A stretch of DNA of 64,000 nucleotides from Ottelia alismoides (Eukaryota; Streptophyta; Magnoliopsida; Alismatales; Hydrocharitaceae). Both the position numbers and the translations under genes were made by a program. Shown here in pieces: positions 32,171-44,438 of the stretch; the stretch's first letter is position 1; each line of letters begins with the position of its first letter. The stretch is from assembly GCA_037367405.1 (NCBI GenBank), contig JAZKJV010010125.1:310001-374000 (forward strand), read 5' to 3'. The notes under the pieces are model-generated. The model saw only the letters and a list, made by a program, of their open reading frames with translations. It was not told the origin of the DNA and did not search any database.

Positions 32171-35100
32171 CAACCTATTGTCTCAAGAATCAGACTTTGC
32201 CAAAGAAAAGAGAGACATGGGTGCTCACTATGTGGAGAGTCGTATTGACGACATTGCGTTTGCACGCACACTCTTAGATAACGGTTCTTCGATCAACTTA
32301 CTTCCCTTAGCATTATATCAGAAATTGGAGTTGGGACCACTTCGCAAATCTAGAGCTTTACTCCAATTCGCAGATCGTTCAGTGAAGAGACCTAAGGGAG
32401 AAATGAAGAACGTCATTATCTCGATTGAGGGGCAGAACTATCAGGTGGACTTCACAGTCTTGGACATGGAGACCCCCAATCATTGGAGAGAATCTCAGAT
32501 CATTCTCGGGCGACCCTTCCTTAGGACCGCAGGTGCAGCTTTTGATTATGGTACGGGAATGATGAAGTTCCGTTCTCCACATGGAGAACTGAACCTTGAG
32601 ATGAAGCAAACCAAGTGTCAGCGACCTGATTCAGATAGTAGTACAGAGTACTCATCTTCAGAGGCAGATTGCAGTATGATTAGCACAGTTGAGATTTGGG
32701 GACAGATTCCTTTAGGACAGAGCGAGACCCTTTCATCTGGAGAGGATATAGTGCATGATGCAGTTTGTCAGGTGTTGTCTGATCTTGTGAGAGATGCATC
32801 TACCTATTCTCATGATGACATAGAGATCCATCAGGATCTGTCAGTTCCATCCTCTTCGGAACAATCATGGGATATAGATGACGAGTCGGACGTGGCTTTT
32901 GCCGATTGTTTAGATATTTTTGACGATCCGACTCCCGATACTTCTGATTTGGTGGCGAGTACTACTCAGCTTAGCCAACCTTCATGCAGCACGGAACCAG
33001 ATTCAGATTCTGTTCAGCCAGATTTGCTTGATGATACCACATTGCCAGAACTGAAATCACTACCTCCTACACTCAAGTATGCCTTTCTTGCGGGACCCAA
33101 AGAGAGATATCCTGTCATCATTAGCTCAGACTTGACTTTAGAACAGGAGTCTAGGTTGTTAGAAGTCTTAGAGAGGAACCGCAAAGCAATAGGCTGGACA
33201 GTGTCGGATCTTGTGGGCATTAACCCCGCTCTCTACTTGCACCACATTTTTACTGAGGATAACGTGAGACCTTCCCGTGAGTTTCAAAGGAGACTTAACC
33301 CCAATCTACGGGAAGTGGTGAAGAAAGAAATTGAGAAATGGTGCAAAGCAGGGTTTATATACCCTACTTCTGACTCCAAGTGGGTGGCACCGCTTCATGT
33401 TGTCCCGAAGAAGTCGGGAATTCAGATGGTCACCAATGAGGAGGGGGTAGAGATCGCGACACGAGTACCTACATCGTGGCGTGTCTGTGTTGACTACAGA
33501 CACCTGAATGTTGCGACCAAGAAAGATCACTTTCCCTTGCCTTTTATTAATCAGATCTTGGAGAGACTCGTAGGGAAAGAGTTCTTCTGTTTTCTTGACA
33601 GGTACTCAGGCTACAACCAGGTGGCCATAGCCCCTGAGGACCAAGAAAAGACCACATTCACATGTCCATTCGGAACTTATGCTTTCAGGCGCATGCCATT
33701 CGGGCTCTGTAATGCCCCGGGCACATTTCAGTGGTGCATGATAGCCATATTTGCCGAGATGGTGGGAGATTTCCTGGAAGTGTTCATGGATGACTTCTCG
33801 ATCCATGGTGATTCTTTTGATACATGTTTAGCGCACTTGGACCGAGTCCTCATGGGGTGTAGAGAGATGAATCTGGTACTCTCCTGGGAGAAGAGTCACT
33901 TTATGGTGATGGAGGGTATCATGTTGGAGCATGTCATCTCTAAAAGGGGAATGTAGGTTGACCCTGCCAAGGTGGAGGTGATCAAGAAACTCGATCCACC
34001 TACCAACGTGAAGTCAGTGCGGTCATTTCTAGGGCATGTTGGATTCTATAGGAGATTCATTCAAGATTTTTCAAAGATCGCCCGCCCACTGACTGAGCTC
34101 TTAGGGAAAGACACAGAGTTCGTTGTAGATCACAGGTGTCTGGAGGCCTTTGAGCTCTTGAAGAGGAAGATTTGTGCCTCGCCTATCCTACAAGCTCCTG
34201 ACTGGTCTCTCCCCTTTGAGATCATGATTGACGCTTCAGATTTCGCTATAGGAGCTGTGTTAGGACAACGACGAGAGGGGATCCCGTTTGCGATCCACTA
34301 CGCGAGCAAAGTATTAGATCCTTCACAAAAGAATTATACAGTGACTGAAAAGGAAATGCTCACGGTAGTATGGGCCCTCGAGAAGTTCAGATCATATATT
34401 TTGGGCTCTAAGGTGACAATTTATACTGATCACACAGCCATTCGATATTTAATGGAAAAGAAGGACGCGAAGCGTCTTCTTAGGTGGATTTTACTCCTCC
34501 AGGAATTTGATTTGGAGATAAAAGATAAACCTGGAGTGAAGAATGTTGTGGCTGATCACCTTTCTCGGATTGAACTTAAGGATTCTCCTGATCATGAGCG
34601 GATTAGAGAGACCTTCCCAGATGAGTCAATTTGTGTTATTGACTCTCTCCCATGGCATGCCAACATGGTGAACTATCTTATCTCCAAGCAGGTTCCCCAT
34701 GGTTGGACTAGGAGCAGCATTGATCGACTGAAGTTGGATTCGAGGAGATACCACTGGGACGATCCTTTCCTTTTCTTCGAAGGATCGGATTGTGTTTGGA
34801 GAAGGTGTATTCCTCAAGAGGAATACCAGAGTGTCCTCACATATTGTCATTCACTTGAGGCTGGTGGACACCATTCGGGAAAGAGAACCGCTCACAAAGT
34901 ACTTCAATGTGGATTGTATTGGCCGACCCTGTTTAGAGATGCTATTGATTTTGTACGGTCGTGCCCGATCTGTCAAAGGATGGGAGGGACAGTTGGACAG
35001 AGAGATGAGATGCCCATGCAACGGATGATTATTTGTGATGTCTTTGATGCATGGGGCATAGATTTTATGGGTCCCTTTCCCAACAGCCAAGGACATGAGT

Positions 35101-35978
35101 ACATATTGTTGGCGGTTGATTATCTATCTAGGTGGATGGAGGCTATCCCAACCCGAACTGCAGGCAGCAAGACTGTTTGTAAGTTTGTGAGACATCATAT
35201 TATTGCTAGGTTCGGCGTGCCAAAAGTTTTGATATCTGATGGGGGTAGCCACGTTGTAAATCGAGATATCAGATCTTTAGATAAGGACTATGGATTTGAG
35301 CATAGAGTTACTAGTCCTTACCACCCACAGTCCAACGGCATGGCAGAGGTTTCAAACAGAGACGTGAAGAGTATTTTGCAGAAATTGGTTCGTCCCGATA
35401 GGAAGAACTGGTCTCAGCTCTTGGACTAAGTTCTGTGGGCCTATAGGACAGCCTACAAGACACCATTGGGTACTTCACCATTTAGAATGATCTATGGAAA
35501 GCCATGCCATTTGCCCGCAGAATTGATTCATAAATCCGAATGGGCAATTAAGAAGATTAATTGGAGTTGTCACCTAGGGAAGCTTTGCCGAGACTTGAAC
35601 TTGAACGAGCTCGTGGAAATCTGAAACAGGGCATATGAAAACAGTTTGATTTATAAGGACAAAGTAAAGAGATGGCATGATCAGCACATTAGGTGCAAAG
35701 GCTTTATCCCTGAGCAAAAGGTATGGTTGTTCAATGCCAGGTTGAAGATATTCCATGGGAAGCTCAAATCTAAATGGACGGGTCCCTTTGTGGTTAAGAA
35801 AGTGCACGAGAATGGAAGTGTAGAGATAGTTGATCTCACAGATGGTGCACAATCTCATGTGGTGAATGGACACCTGTTGAAGCATTTTGTTGATTCAAAA
35901 GAGCAGTTAGTCCAAGTCGAGGTCATCAACTTTATACAGAGTGAGCACAGAGCAGATACATCTTATTACTCTTCATGA
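32171..35978 (+). pseudogene. pol: E3 protease, RT, RNase H, integrase
   Basis: One frame holds the polyprotein. Protease: LLDNGSSINLLP (about 32270-32305), where the usual active triad Asp-Ser/Thr-Gly reads DNG. RT: VCVDYRHLN, RMPFGLCNAPGTF and FMDDFS (about 33783-33800). RNase [10 protein letters not shown] (about 34230), [10 protein letters not shown] (about 34425), ADHLSRI. Integrase: GGHHSGKRT and CPICQRMGG zinc site (34860-34990), then Asp at 35061 (WGIDFMGPF), Asp at 35238 (ISDGGS) and Glu at 35346 (MAEVSNRD), spaced DD35E. The C-terminus ends at 35978 without a chromodomain. In-frame stops: TAG 33954, TAA 35427, TGA 35622. Apart from these and the protease change it is well preserved. 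Confidence 0.92.
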
Positions 35979-36086
35979 AGATGCAGCATCAAGATTCAAC
36001 ATCTTAGAAGATTCAATCACTCTTGTACATATTCTCCCTTCTTTGTATATTCTCGAGATCACATCGGTTCTCACATTTACTCTTGT

Positions 36087-36240
36087 CCTATACTTAGGAT
36101 GACCAAAGCCTAATTATAGGGGGGACCGATGCCCGCCATGTGTATATACCATCATTTCTCCTCTTGACCTCGTCCACCCCATTTTTGCTCTTCTTCAATA
36201 CTTAGGCTGACCAGAGCCTAAGTATAGGGGGCGGATCGAC

Positions 36241-36278
<38 letters not shown>

Positions 36279-36400
36279 TTATCTTTCCTACGCTTAGTAC
36301 GAGCTATGTCTTTTTATCACCTAGTGTCATGAGGACATAGCACAAGCTAAGTATAGGGGGCGTGTATATATTACATATATACTTTACCCATAGCTCGTAC
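36087..36400 (+). repeat. E3 hairpin array after integrase
   Basis: Two short stem-loops (36087-36120, CCTATACTTAGG with CCTAATTATAGG; 36198-36225, ATACTTAGGC with GCCTAAGTAT perfect) are followed by GGGG runs. The long hairpin uses A 36290-36310 (ending GAGCTATGTC) and B 36334-36355 (starting GACATAGCACAAGC). Strand C is 36387-36400 (CCCATAGCTCGTAC). An AT microsatellite has expanded between the second and the long hairpin. Confidence 0.85.
36243..36275. repeat. (TA)n microsatellite
   Basis: About 15 uninterrupted TA units between hairpins of the E3 array. Confidence 0.9.
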
Positions 36401-37996
36401 TTTCACGTATTTTTGTATATATTATACAATAATTATGGGGTGGGTAAAAAAAAGAGTTCATAAAATTTCAAAAAAAATCTCTTAAAAAACCTTTTCCAAA
36501 AAAAATTCTTAAAAAAAACTCTTTTTCCTTATTTGCAAAAAAAACTTTTCAAAAAAATCCTCTTTTAAAAAACTTTATAAAAAAAAGTCCTTTCTTACCT
36601 ATCTTTTTCAAAAAAACTTGAAGGAAAAAAAAGAGCAAAACTTTTCTAACAAAAAAAACTTCTTTGCCTTTGTTTGTCAAAAAAACTTTTTGAAAAAAAA
36701 CTTTTTCTAAAGCTTAAAAAAATCACAAAAAAAAAACAAAAAAACAAACTAACTAATAAGTTTGTTTAATCCCTGACACAATTCACTTTCACACAAGACT
36801 AGTGATGTTCAAGAACACTTGGTTTATGAGGTCTTGAGATTTTTAGTTAACCATCCTTGGTCATTAGGGTCCTTGACTTAATTATTCACATTTCCCTAGT
36901 TTGAAAGATTTGTGTGCTATATTACATGCTTAGTCTCTACCTTAATAATATGATCAGCACCTCACATACACGACTGCAGTTATGATGAGATGAGTTGAAA
37001 TTTCACTTGAGGAACTGGGATGAGAGATTTGAGTTTGGACTTGATTTGATGATGCTCGAGGATTGGATAAAATCAATGAAGGCTTCATGAAACCTGAGTG
37101 TCAGCATCTTTAGCCAGTATGAGAACATAGTTCTTGTACTATCTCTTGACATTTACCTATGTGTCAGGGTGTGAAAAAATTAAAAAAATGTTGATCAGTG
37201 TGCGCCAACTCTTGGTAAAAGCAGTGGAGCTAGCCAAAAATACTACAAAGCAATGAAATGTCAAAGAAAAGCTCTCATTCCACAAAGTCAATTATCAAAA
37301 GAGCTTCCACCAAAGGCGAGCGCTCCCAACCATTTCAAAGTGTCCACTTGGACCACCGCTATTAGGACCAGGAGTCGGGCTTGCACCAAAAAAGGGCTCT
37401 GCATCGTAAATGCTACAAGTCTGGGTGTAGAAGGTACGATAGGTACTCAAAGGCACACTCCAGTGTACTCCCAGGAAAACAAGTGCAGACGGCTCCAACT
37501 TCTTTTGACGGACGCACTGATCAACACCAAAAAAATGCGTTTTGAGTAATAAGGCACTAGAGAGAATCCTTGTTCCAATGAGAGGGAGAGAAGAAATGAC
37601 ACAATCCTATGCCCTCCATCAACTGGCCTTCCATCTACACTTTTAAGTCTGACAACTAAAGAGACGGTAAATTGGATGTAAGAAATGGTTTATTCCCTAG
37701 TGTTGAGGATTGGGTCCATAGGAGAGTCTCTTGGACTGGAACCTTGGGTGACGTTGTGACTCTACTCTTGTAACTGCAGTCAACACTTAATATGATATCC
37801 CTACAATATATGTATACAGAGAGAGTCTGATGATTAAGGAAATTGGGTACCTTTTGACTAGAGCTTGGTTCAGTTTAAAATTTTAGGATCTCTAAAACCG
37901 AGAGTTCTTGAACGGATCAAGTCTTGTATTCACATGCATAGTCAGGGGTTAACCCAACTTATTCATTCTTTATTTACTCGAGGACTAGCAAAGTTT
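36401..37996 (+). other. E3 non-coding 3' region
   Basis: The first part (about 36440-36760) is an A-rich low-complexity tract of runs like AAAAAAACTTTT. The remainder has no convincing frame; a 98-codon frame at 37253-37549 has no recognisable domain. It fills the place of the E1/E2/E5 3' region, but I could not find the 60-base conserved block, so E3 belongs to a different subgroup. Confidence 0.55.
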
Positions 37997-38009
37997 AAGT
38001 ATAGGGGGG
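37997..38009 (+). other. E3 polypurine tract
   Basis: AAGTATAGGGGGG ends directly before the 3' LTR start TGATGAATC at 38010, and is preceded by GGACTAGCAAAG as in E2 and E5. Confidence 0.85.
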
Positions 38010-40383
38010 TGATGAATCCGTGATTCATCATCGCAATATCTTGATCTTAGCAAAATCCCTAGAGTAAAGTCTCAAATAAATGTACATAAAATAATTAAAT
38101 TAAAAAAATGACTCTTGTAAATAAAATACATTAATTATTGTATATTAGATTGTATAAAATAAATTAACACTAAAAAGCTGTAAATTAAAGGAGTTTTTCA
38201 CCTGTAAATAGCCCAAAACTTTATGGGTTTTTAATAATTTCATTTCATATCCTTTTTGCCTAATTCTTTCTCTAACTTTTTTATAAAAATGTAAATAAAA
38301 ATACAAAAATACAAAACAAATTTTACCTCAAATAAATGATCCTAGATCCCAAAGAGAAAAAGCTGTAAAATCCAACTTCCAAGCTAAATTCCCGCTCCGT
38401 CTGAACTCCAAATTCATGAAACTCACTTTTAAATTTCAAGTTAGAAAATTATCTATCCAACGGAAGTGGTTTCATTAAAATCGGAGCTCGTTTGCAAAAG
38501 TTGGATTTTGGGACCTAGATGTACATTGTATATTATGTATATATTCATTCTTTCTTTAATTTTTATTGTATCTTTCTTAATTACTAAAAATACAAAAAAA
38601 TCATACTTGTGCTGTAATTATATTATTTTATTGTATTTTTTCCGTTTTAAATATCTCTTATTAAAAAGACAAAAAAATTACATATTAGAAAAGTAAAAAA
38701 ATGTGTACATGTTGTTTGTCTTCCCTTGTAAATTCTCCACTATTTATTTTCTTCTTCTTTTTATTCTATTGTAATTAAAGTAGCCAACTTTATTTCATTT
38801 ATTTATTTAATTTCCATTCTCTACAATAACCACCAATTCAACTCCATTATTCCATCATTTTTTCCCAACTTCCCATCAACTTCATTGATAATCCAACTTC
38901 CCATTCAACTCCACCACCTTAATAACTTCTCATGTATCATCTTTATATACATCTCATTCTCCTCATTTTTTCCTTTAATCCATCTTTATGTGAGGAGATC
39001 CTAGTTCCCATAGTTGAATCGGTGACAGCGACGCAACCGCGGTCGAGCGACGACGACCCTCTCTCCGGTGAGATCCGTTGGCTTTTTGGCCAACATCGCA
39101 GCCGCAACCACGCGTTGCTCGAGCTCATCGCACGCCAGCGATTGGAGCGAAGACCGTGCTCTCGTGAGCACTCCATAGGCGACCGTATCATCGTATGTAT
39201 TTTTCTCCCTTCATTTTATCATAGTTGTTGTTTTTTGCATTTTTTTATATATATCGTCACATTACCATCATCATCACCACCATCATCTCTTTCTCCTTTA
39301 TTTTTATTGTCATCACTCCTCCTTCTCCATTTGCATACCCTTATTAACAAAACAAAAAAATAAAAAAATTTAAACAAAAAAAGAAGTTTTTATTACATCA
39401 GAAAAAAATAAAAAATAAAAAAAAGAAACAGTGGAAGGAGCAGCAAGCGTTGTGCCGCCCGCCGCCCCTCCCACCCTTCTCCACCGCCAGCCGACGGGCT
39501 CCCAACCACCGGCCCCCAAACGCACCGCCGCACGCCAGCGGCTCTGCCACCAGCCCTCCTCCGCGTGCGATAGCGCCTCCCACTGTCGTCGCGGCTGCGC
39601 CAGTGCAGCAGCCCTTCGCCAGCCCCCGTGCGACGCCAACGCCGCCCTCTCCGCCGTGCCACCGCGGCCGACCAGTCGTGATCATCGCCCCTCCGCCGTG
39701 AGACTACCCCACCGTCTCCTCGCGGTCGCGCGCCCGCCGTCGCCCCCTTCCCCGTTGGGTTCGTCTGGAGAAAGAAGAAGGTCATTTGCTTTTAATTTTT
39801 TATTGTGAAATTTGCATATTTTATTTCTCATGTTCTGTAATTACAATATCATCCCTGTACATAAGTTGCATTGTAATCTTCAATTTCCAGTTTGCACAGA
39901 TAACCCTGTGTTTTACCTTTAATTTGGACCTTGTGTATGCATCTTGATATTCAATGAAAAATACTTTCATGTTGAGCGACTAATTCTCTATATTATGGAT
40001 ATTTATTTATATTTTTGTTGTATTTTGGTAATTAACAAAAATTATGCAACTAAACTATTGCATATTTTACCCAATCTGGACTCTTAAAATTATATCTCAC
40101 ACACGGTAGCTCTAAAAATTCCACAAAAATTATATGTGATGCCTTGAAGAGTATTTAATTTGCTATCTAAATTTCAACTAAAATGGAGTTATCTTGTGCC
40201 TGAAATAAATCATAGAGTGGAATTCATAATTGATTTTTAATTAAATCCACGTACATCTTTTTTGCGAAATTTCAAGTCTCATGGATTCTATATGGAAATA
40301 CCTTTTTAGGATAATTCGCATTCTGTTTAATTTGACATTATGGATTTATTAGAAATTAATTACTCATTATCACTCTATTTTCA
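38010..40383 (+). repeat. E3 3' LTR, truncated
   Basis: It aligns to the 5' LTR from base one up to TTTTCA at 40383 (5' LTR position 24294), so the last 554 bases are missing. It contains a single copy of the region that is duplicated at the 5' end. In that region it shares some variants with unit 1 and others with unit 2. Confidence 0.9.
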
Positions 40384-40993
40384 AGACGCTTTTCTCCTCT
40401 ACACATATGAAATAAATAATATGTGAATTGTACGCAATTGGAGATTACATGTAAGATATTAAGGTTGTACTTCATATAATTTGATAATATTATATTATAT
40501 AAAGTAATTATCACTTATAGTCTATAATAATTATATAAAGTAAGAATAAAAATTACAAAAGTCAAAATAACTAAAAATAAATGTATGTACTTATTATATA
40601 TGTATAATATACGTATATCGTATATATATAACTATTTAAATAATCATATTAAAGTAAAAAAAATATTTATAAATTTTATAAAATATGTTAAATTAATAAA
40701 ATATATAATAAATAACTTATGAGTAAAATAATTGATTAATAATCAATAAGTTAATTTATATAAGTAATTTATACCTATAATTTATCATATTTATATTATT
40801 TAACAAATTTAATTAACAAAATTTATTTCATTAAAGTTCATAATAAAATTATTTGTAAAATCATTAACATATTTTATTTATATAATTTATTTATTTAAGA
40901 TAATTTATTATTTAATATTGAATTTAGAAGGTATTTATAATTATTGTATATAAGTCTTTTGTCTTTATTATGTTTATCATGCAGTGGCATGTG

Positions 40994-41034
40994 CACGTGT
41001 GCTTGTTTAATTGGTCAACAATAAAGGGTTAACC
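40994..41034 (+). promoter_or_regulatory. G-box and W-box-like sites in the E6 LTR
   Basis: CACGTG (40994-40999) is a G-box core. GGTCAAC (41013-41019) and GGTTAACC (41027-41034) form a degenerate inverted W-box pair about 190-210 bases upstream of the TATA-like box. Confidence 0.35.
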
Positions 41035-41223
41035 ATTCAACTTCCCTCCTCGTCCCCTTCTTCTTTTTCATCCTATGCCTACTCTTCTCCTACTCTTTTA
41101 ATCCCATCTACTTTTTCTCTCCTCTTCTCTCGTCTTCACCTCCCAACTGCCTAAAAACTCCGGTTGTTAGGACATTCATCCCTCATTCTCACTGGCCATG
41201 TCCTTGACCCTCTTCTCCCTCTT

Positions 41224-41231
41224 CTATTTAA
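41224..41231 (+). promoter_or_regulatory. candidate TATA box of the E6 LTR
   Basis: CTATTTAA before CCCATCCTCCTCC, as in LTR A at 291. Confidence 0.4.
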
Positions 41232-43619
41232 CCCATCCTCCTCCAACTTGTGAGTGGATCCACCATTTCAACCCCCACTTCTCGAGCTTTGTAGTGACAC
41301 GAGAGTGTTGAGAACCTCTCGCTGTAAAACTAGGTTGAAGTCGAGGTACGACGAGATCAAAAGCTGGTAGCGATCCACTCTATTGTACATAGAGCCTCCT
41401 AGAATTGCTACCGCTCAAGGTGATGACCATATGGAGCTTCGAGCTCCAGATCCCCAGGCGATTGCATCCACTTTTTCCATGTTAGAATCCCTTTTAAGCC
41501 CTTTAATTTCTCTTCCTCATCTCCTCTATTATCCTCTCAGTCCACTCCATTTCCTCTTCAATTTGATACTGAAATCGAGTTCCAAACCTCACTAATCCAT
41601 CATCATCATTACCTCCTCTCGATGTTGTGTTATCTCACATTCCTTGACACCTCCAGCCATGCATGATGGTCGGAGCTTTGGTTACTTTGCCCATTTTGTT
41701 GGAACCCCACTCATATTCTTTTGTGTACATCTGGATCGAGGCTTCAACATTGAGTCGATACGTAACTTCCAGGACTCATAGAGCTAACCATCACCGTCTT
41801 TGTGCAAGCACTCGGTCGAGATAATATGGAGTAAAACCGCAAGCACCCGATCCTTTCATGAGTAGCATGTCTGATTCGCATCGAGTCAAACGATCTGAGC
41901 ATCATTTTGAGACTTAGAAATGTAGCACCTAGTTTATAGAACACAACACCTAAGAGCACAGAGCATTTGAGAATCGATCATCTTTATAACATCTAAAACA
42001 CTAGGAGATCAGACTTACGACATGCGATCGACTTGAAAAGCTCATATGACGTATTCGTCTGAATTGAGACGATCATCTAGAAACAACACATCATTTGAGT
42101 TTGATACACTCAAGGAGCAGCACCACCTTGAGAGAAAAACGAACCATCGTCGGAGAGCAAACCCGAGCAACTATCGTCGCCTCTTGATTCGGGAATGAAA
42201 TCGAGACACATGCATCATCTAATCTGATGGATCGGACGATCGAGACCGTTCACTACTCACCTCTCAAGCAAGCTGCACGTGCACCTCACATGTGGTGATA
42301 GATATTTTGGGTTAATTGCTTAAACGTCCCCACTCTTCATTATTATGACATTTACATGTCGAACAACCGAACATCATTTATTTCATGAATAGATCCTTTG
42401 TAGATAGAGGTGTTAAACAAGACACGTGAACTTCATATGTTGTGTTTTTATGCAGATAGCCCTCATGCTTTATTTGAATTACACGCAGCAGATGAATTCA
42501 ACCCACGTGACTTTTCGTGTGATCACTCTGAGTTTTGCAGTATAACACCTTGGCAGTTGCTCTAATTTCATACATGGTCATAAGTTGGTTCAGTCGCGTG
42601 CACCACCACATGGTATCTAGAGTTTTTGCGTGATACGACCTTTGCTTTTGCATATTTACATGTGCACATATAGTTTAAGTATATTATGTAATAGTACCTA
42701 TACTCAGTATAGTATAAATATAATTAAAATTCATACAAAACAAAATACAAAATATAAAAATATAACAAAAGTACCTAAAAATACCTTATACTATACTCTA
42801 TACTATATAATAGTATTTGGAAATATAAAACACTTTCTATTTATAATCATTCAAAAATAAACAAAAATACATTGAAACTCTTAAAATCCAAAAAAAATAT
42901 AAATGCATCCCAAAAAAAGTACAAAAATTACACTTAGTATATTTTGCTACATTCTAGAAAATAAACAAAAAAGAATATAAAAATTAAATATTAAAACTCT
43001 CAAAATCTAAAAACACATCAAAAGATAAAAAATCACAACCTATTCGTTAAAAATTACAAAAATATGTTTAATACCTTATTTTAAAGGAATATTCACATTC
43101 TATAGTATACAAGTAAAATTAAATAAATTCCTTACTGTTTAGTATTTTAAAATACAAAATATTTTTATATTTTACATAATAATATTATGTTAACTTTAAA
43201 AACCATTTAAAATCCAAAACAAATTATAAAAATTACATTTAAAAAACAAACAACAGTAAAACAAAATACAAAACATAAAAATATTAAAAGATAAATTCAA
43301 ATAAAAAATAAAACTAATACATATACATATAGTTACCTAAAACACCTTTAAAGTAACACAAAACTTAAAATAAACAAAAAAGATAAAAGTCAATTAAAAA
43401 TCATAAAAACTCAGAAAACCTATACCTTAGATGACTCTACTGTATACCCAAGTTCACATAGGTTGCCTCCCAGAGTTCGACACTCTCGTACTTACCATAT
43501 ATACACAACTTTAGGAGTCTAAACAAACCTGCAAATCTTTTTTTTTGCAAATCTCGTTCAGTCAGCACATCAATGTTGTCTATCCCTTTTAGACAACTAA
43601 ACTGAACATGCATTTCAAA

Positions 43620-43637
43620 TAGCATCATTGTCGGGGA
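43620..43637 (+). other. decayed E6 primer-binding site
   Basis: TAGCATCATTGTCGGGGA aligns with the tRNA-Asp-type site of E3 with five differences, all G to A or C to T. The GG after it and the two-base gap after the LTR end match E3. Confidence 0.75.
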
Positions 43638-44438
43638 GGTAGTTCCTGGGTTGTTCGTAAAGCCTTAGATTTTTAGGTTTCTTGTGTTCTTACTTTGTCA
43701 CCTGTTTTCATTTTTTTCTATTTCTAATTTTTGTTTCATTTTCCTTGTTATATCTCTTGCTTTTTTTATATATTTGTTTTGTCTGACCCGTGTTGCAGGA
43801 ACTAGGTATCGAGGTCGACTTCTAGGGAGCTGAGCAGCCGAGGTGTCTAGAGACCAATGATCGCTTCGAGTCAGGTGCTGAGGAGCAGTGCTAGTGGGAT
43901 CTGGCCACCTGATTTTTTGATTTATTTGGTGAGAGAGAAGTTGAACTTTACCATTTTTGCATGTGTATAAGTTGTCCCTTAAGGGCATCTTGGCTTGTAA
44001 CCAGTCTTTACTCATTCTTCAGGGTCTGTTTCGCCAGCACAAGTGTCGGGAGACCTCATTGTTTCTTTGGTTTTCTCGCCTTTTTCTTTGTTTTCTACGA
44101 TTTTCTGTGAGTGGTTAGGTGCTTGTTTAGGATTTTATTTCATTGTTTGTGCATCGTAGGTTAATTAGACCTAAGGGTGATAATCTATTCAAAGTAATAT
44201 GTTCTTCCCATGTAGAACTATTCACTCTTTCAAGGTAATGTGTTTTATTTTTCAATTTTCATGCATATAGGTTAGCTTAAATTCCATGCATGGATAACTT
44301 TACATGTAGAGTACGGGCGATAGGTACGCATCTTCTATCTCTACTTGCCCATTGATTTTTGTGCATTACATTTTTCTTCTCCCCATGTTTTCCTTCGCTT
44401 AGGATAAAAGGAAAAACAAAAAAGAAAAATTCGTTAGT
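43638..44438 (+). other. E6 leader, interrupted by E5
   Basis: Non-coding. It stops at TTAGT (44434-44438), directly before the E5 LTR end TGATGGGCG. A GTGAGTGGTTAGGTGC stretch near 44106 could contain a splice donor but nothing firm is seen. The gag that should follow is absent. Confidence 0.55.

Larger units (their letters stand above)
21925..40383 (+). mobile_element. E3: near-complete Athila-like Ty3/gypsy element with internal duplication
   Basis: Order: 5' LTR (21925-24848), a decayed PBS, a tandem copy of the LTR end, PBS and leader (25342-27592), leader, gag, protease, RT, RNase H, integrase, hairpin array, 3' region, PPT (37997-38009) and a 3' LTR cut at 40383. It sits inside the RT of E2. 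The five bases before it are CTGAC; the partner duplication is lost with the right end. It is broken by stops, a frame change and a TRIM insertion, so it is not autonomous now. Confidence 0.9.
40384..43617 (+). repeat. E6 5' LTR, left end truncated
   Basis: AT-rich DNA leads into G-box and W-box-like sites, a TATA-like box (41224), a pyrimidine-rich leader section, an AT-rich U5 and the end ATTTCA, followed after two bases by a decayed PBS. No TGATGAATC start is seen, and the sequence abuts the broken E3 LTR at 40384. A U5 remnant (GAGTTCGACACTCTCG near 43473) has lost a clear stem. Small open frames (41383-41595, 42630-42860) have no recognisable product. Confidence 0.65.
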
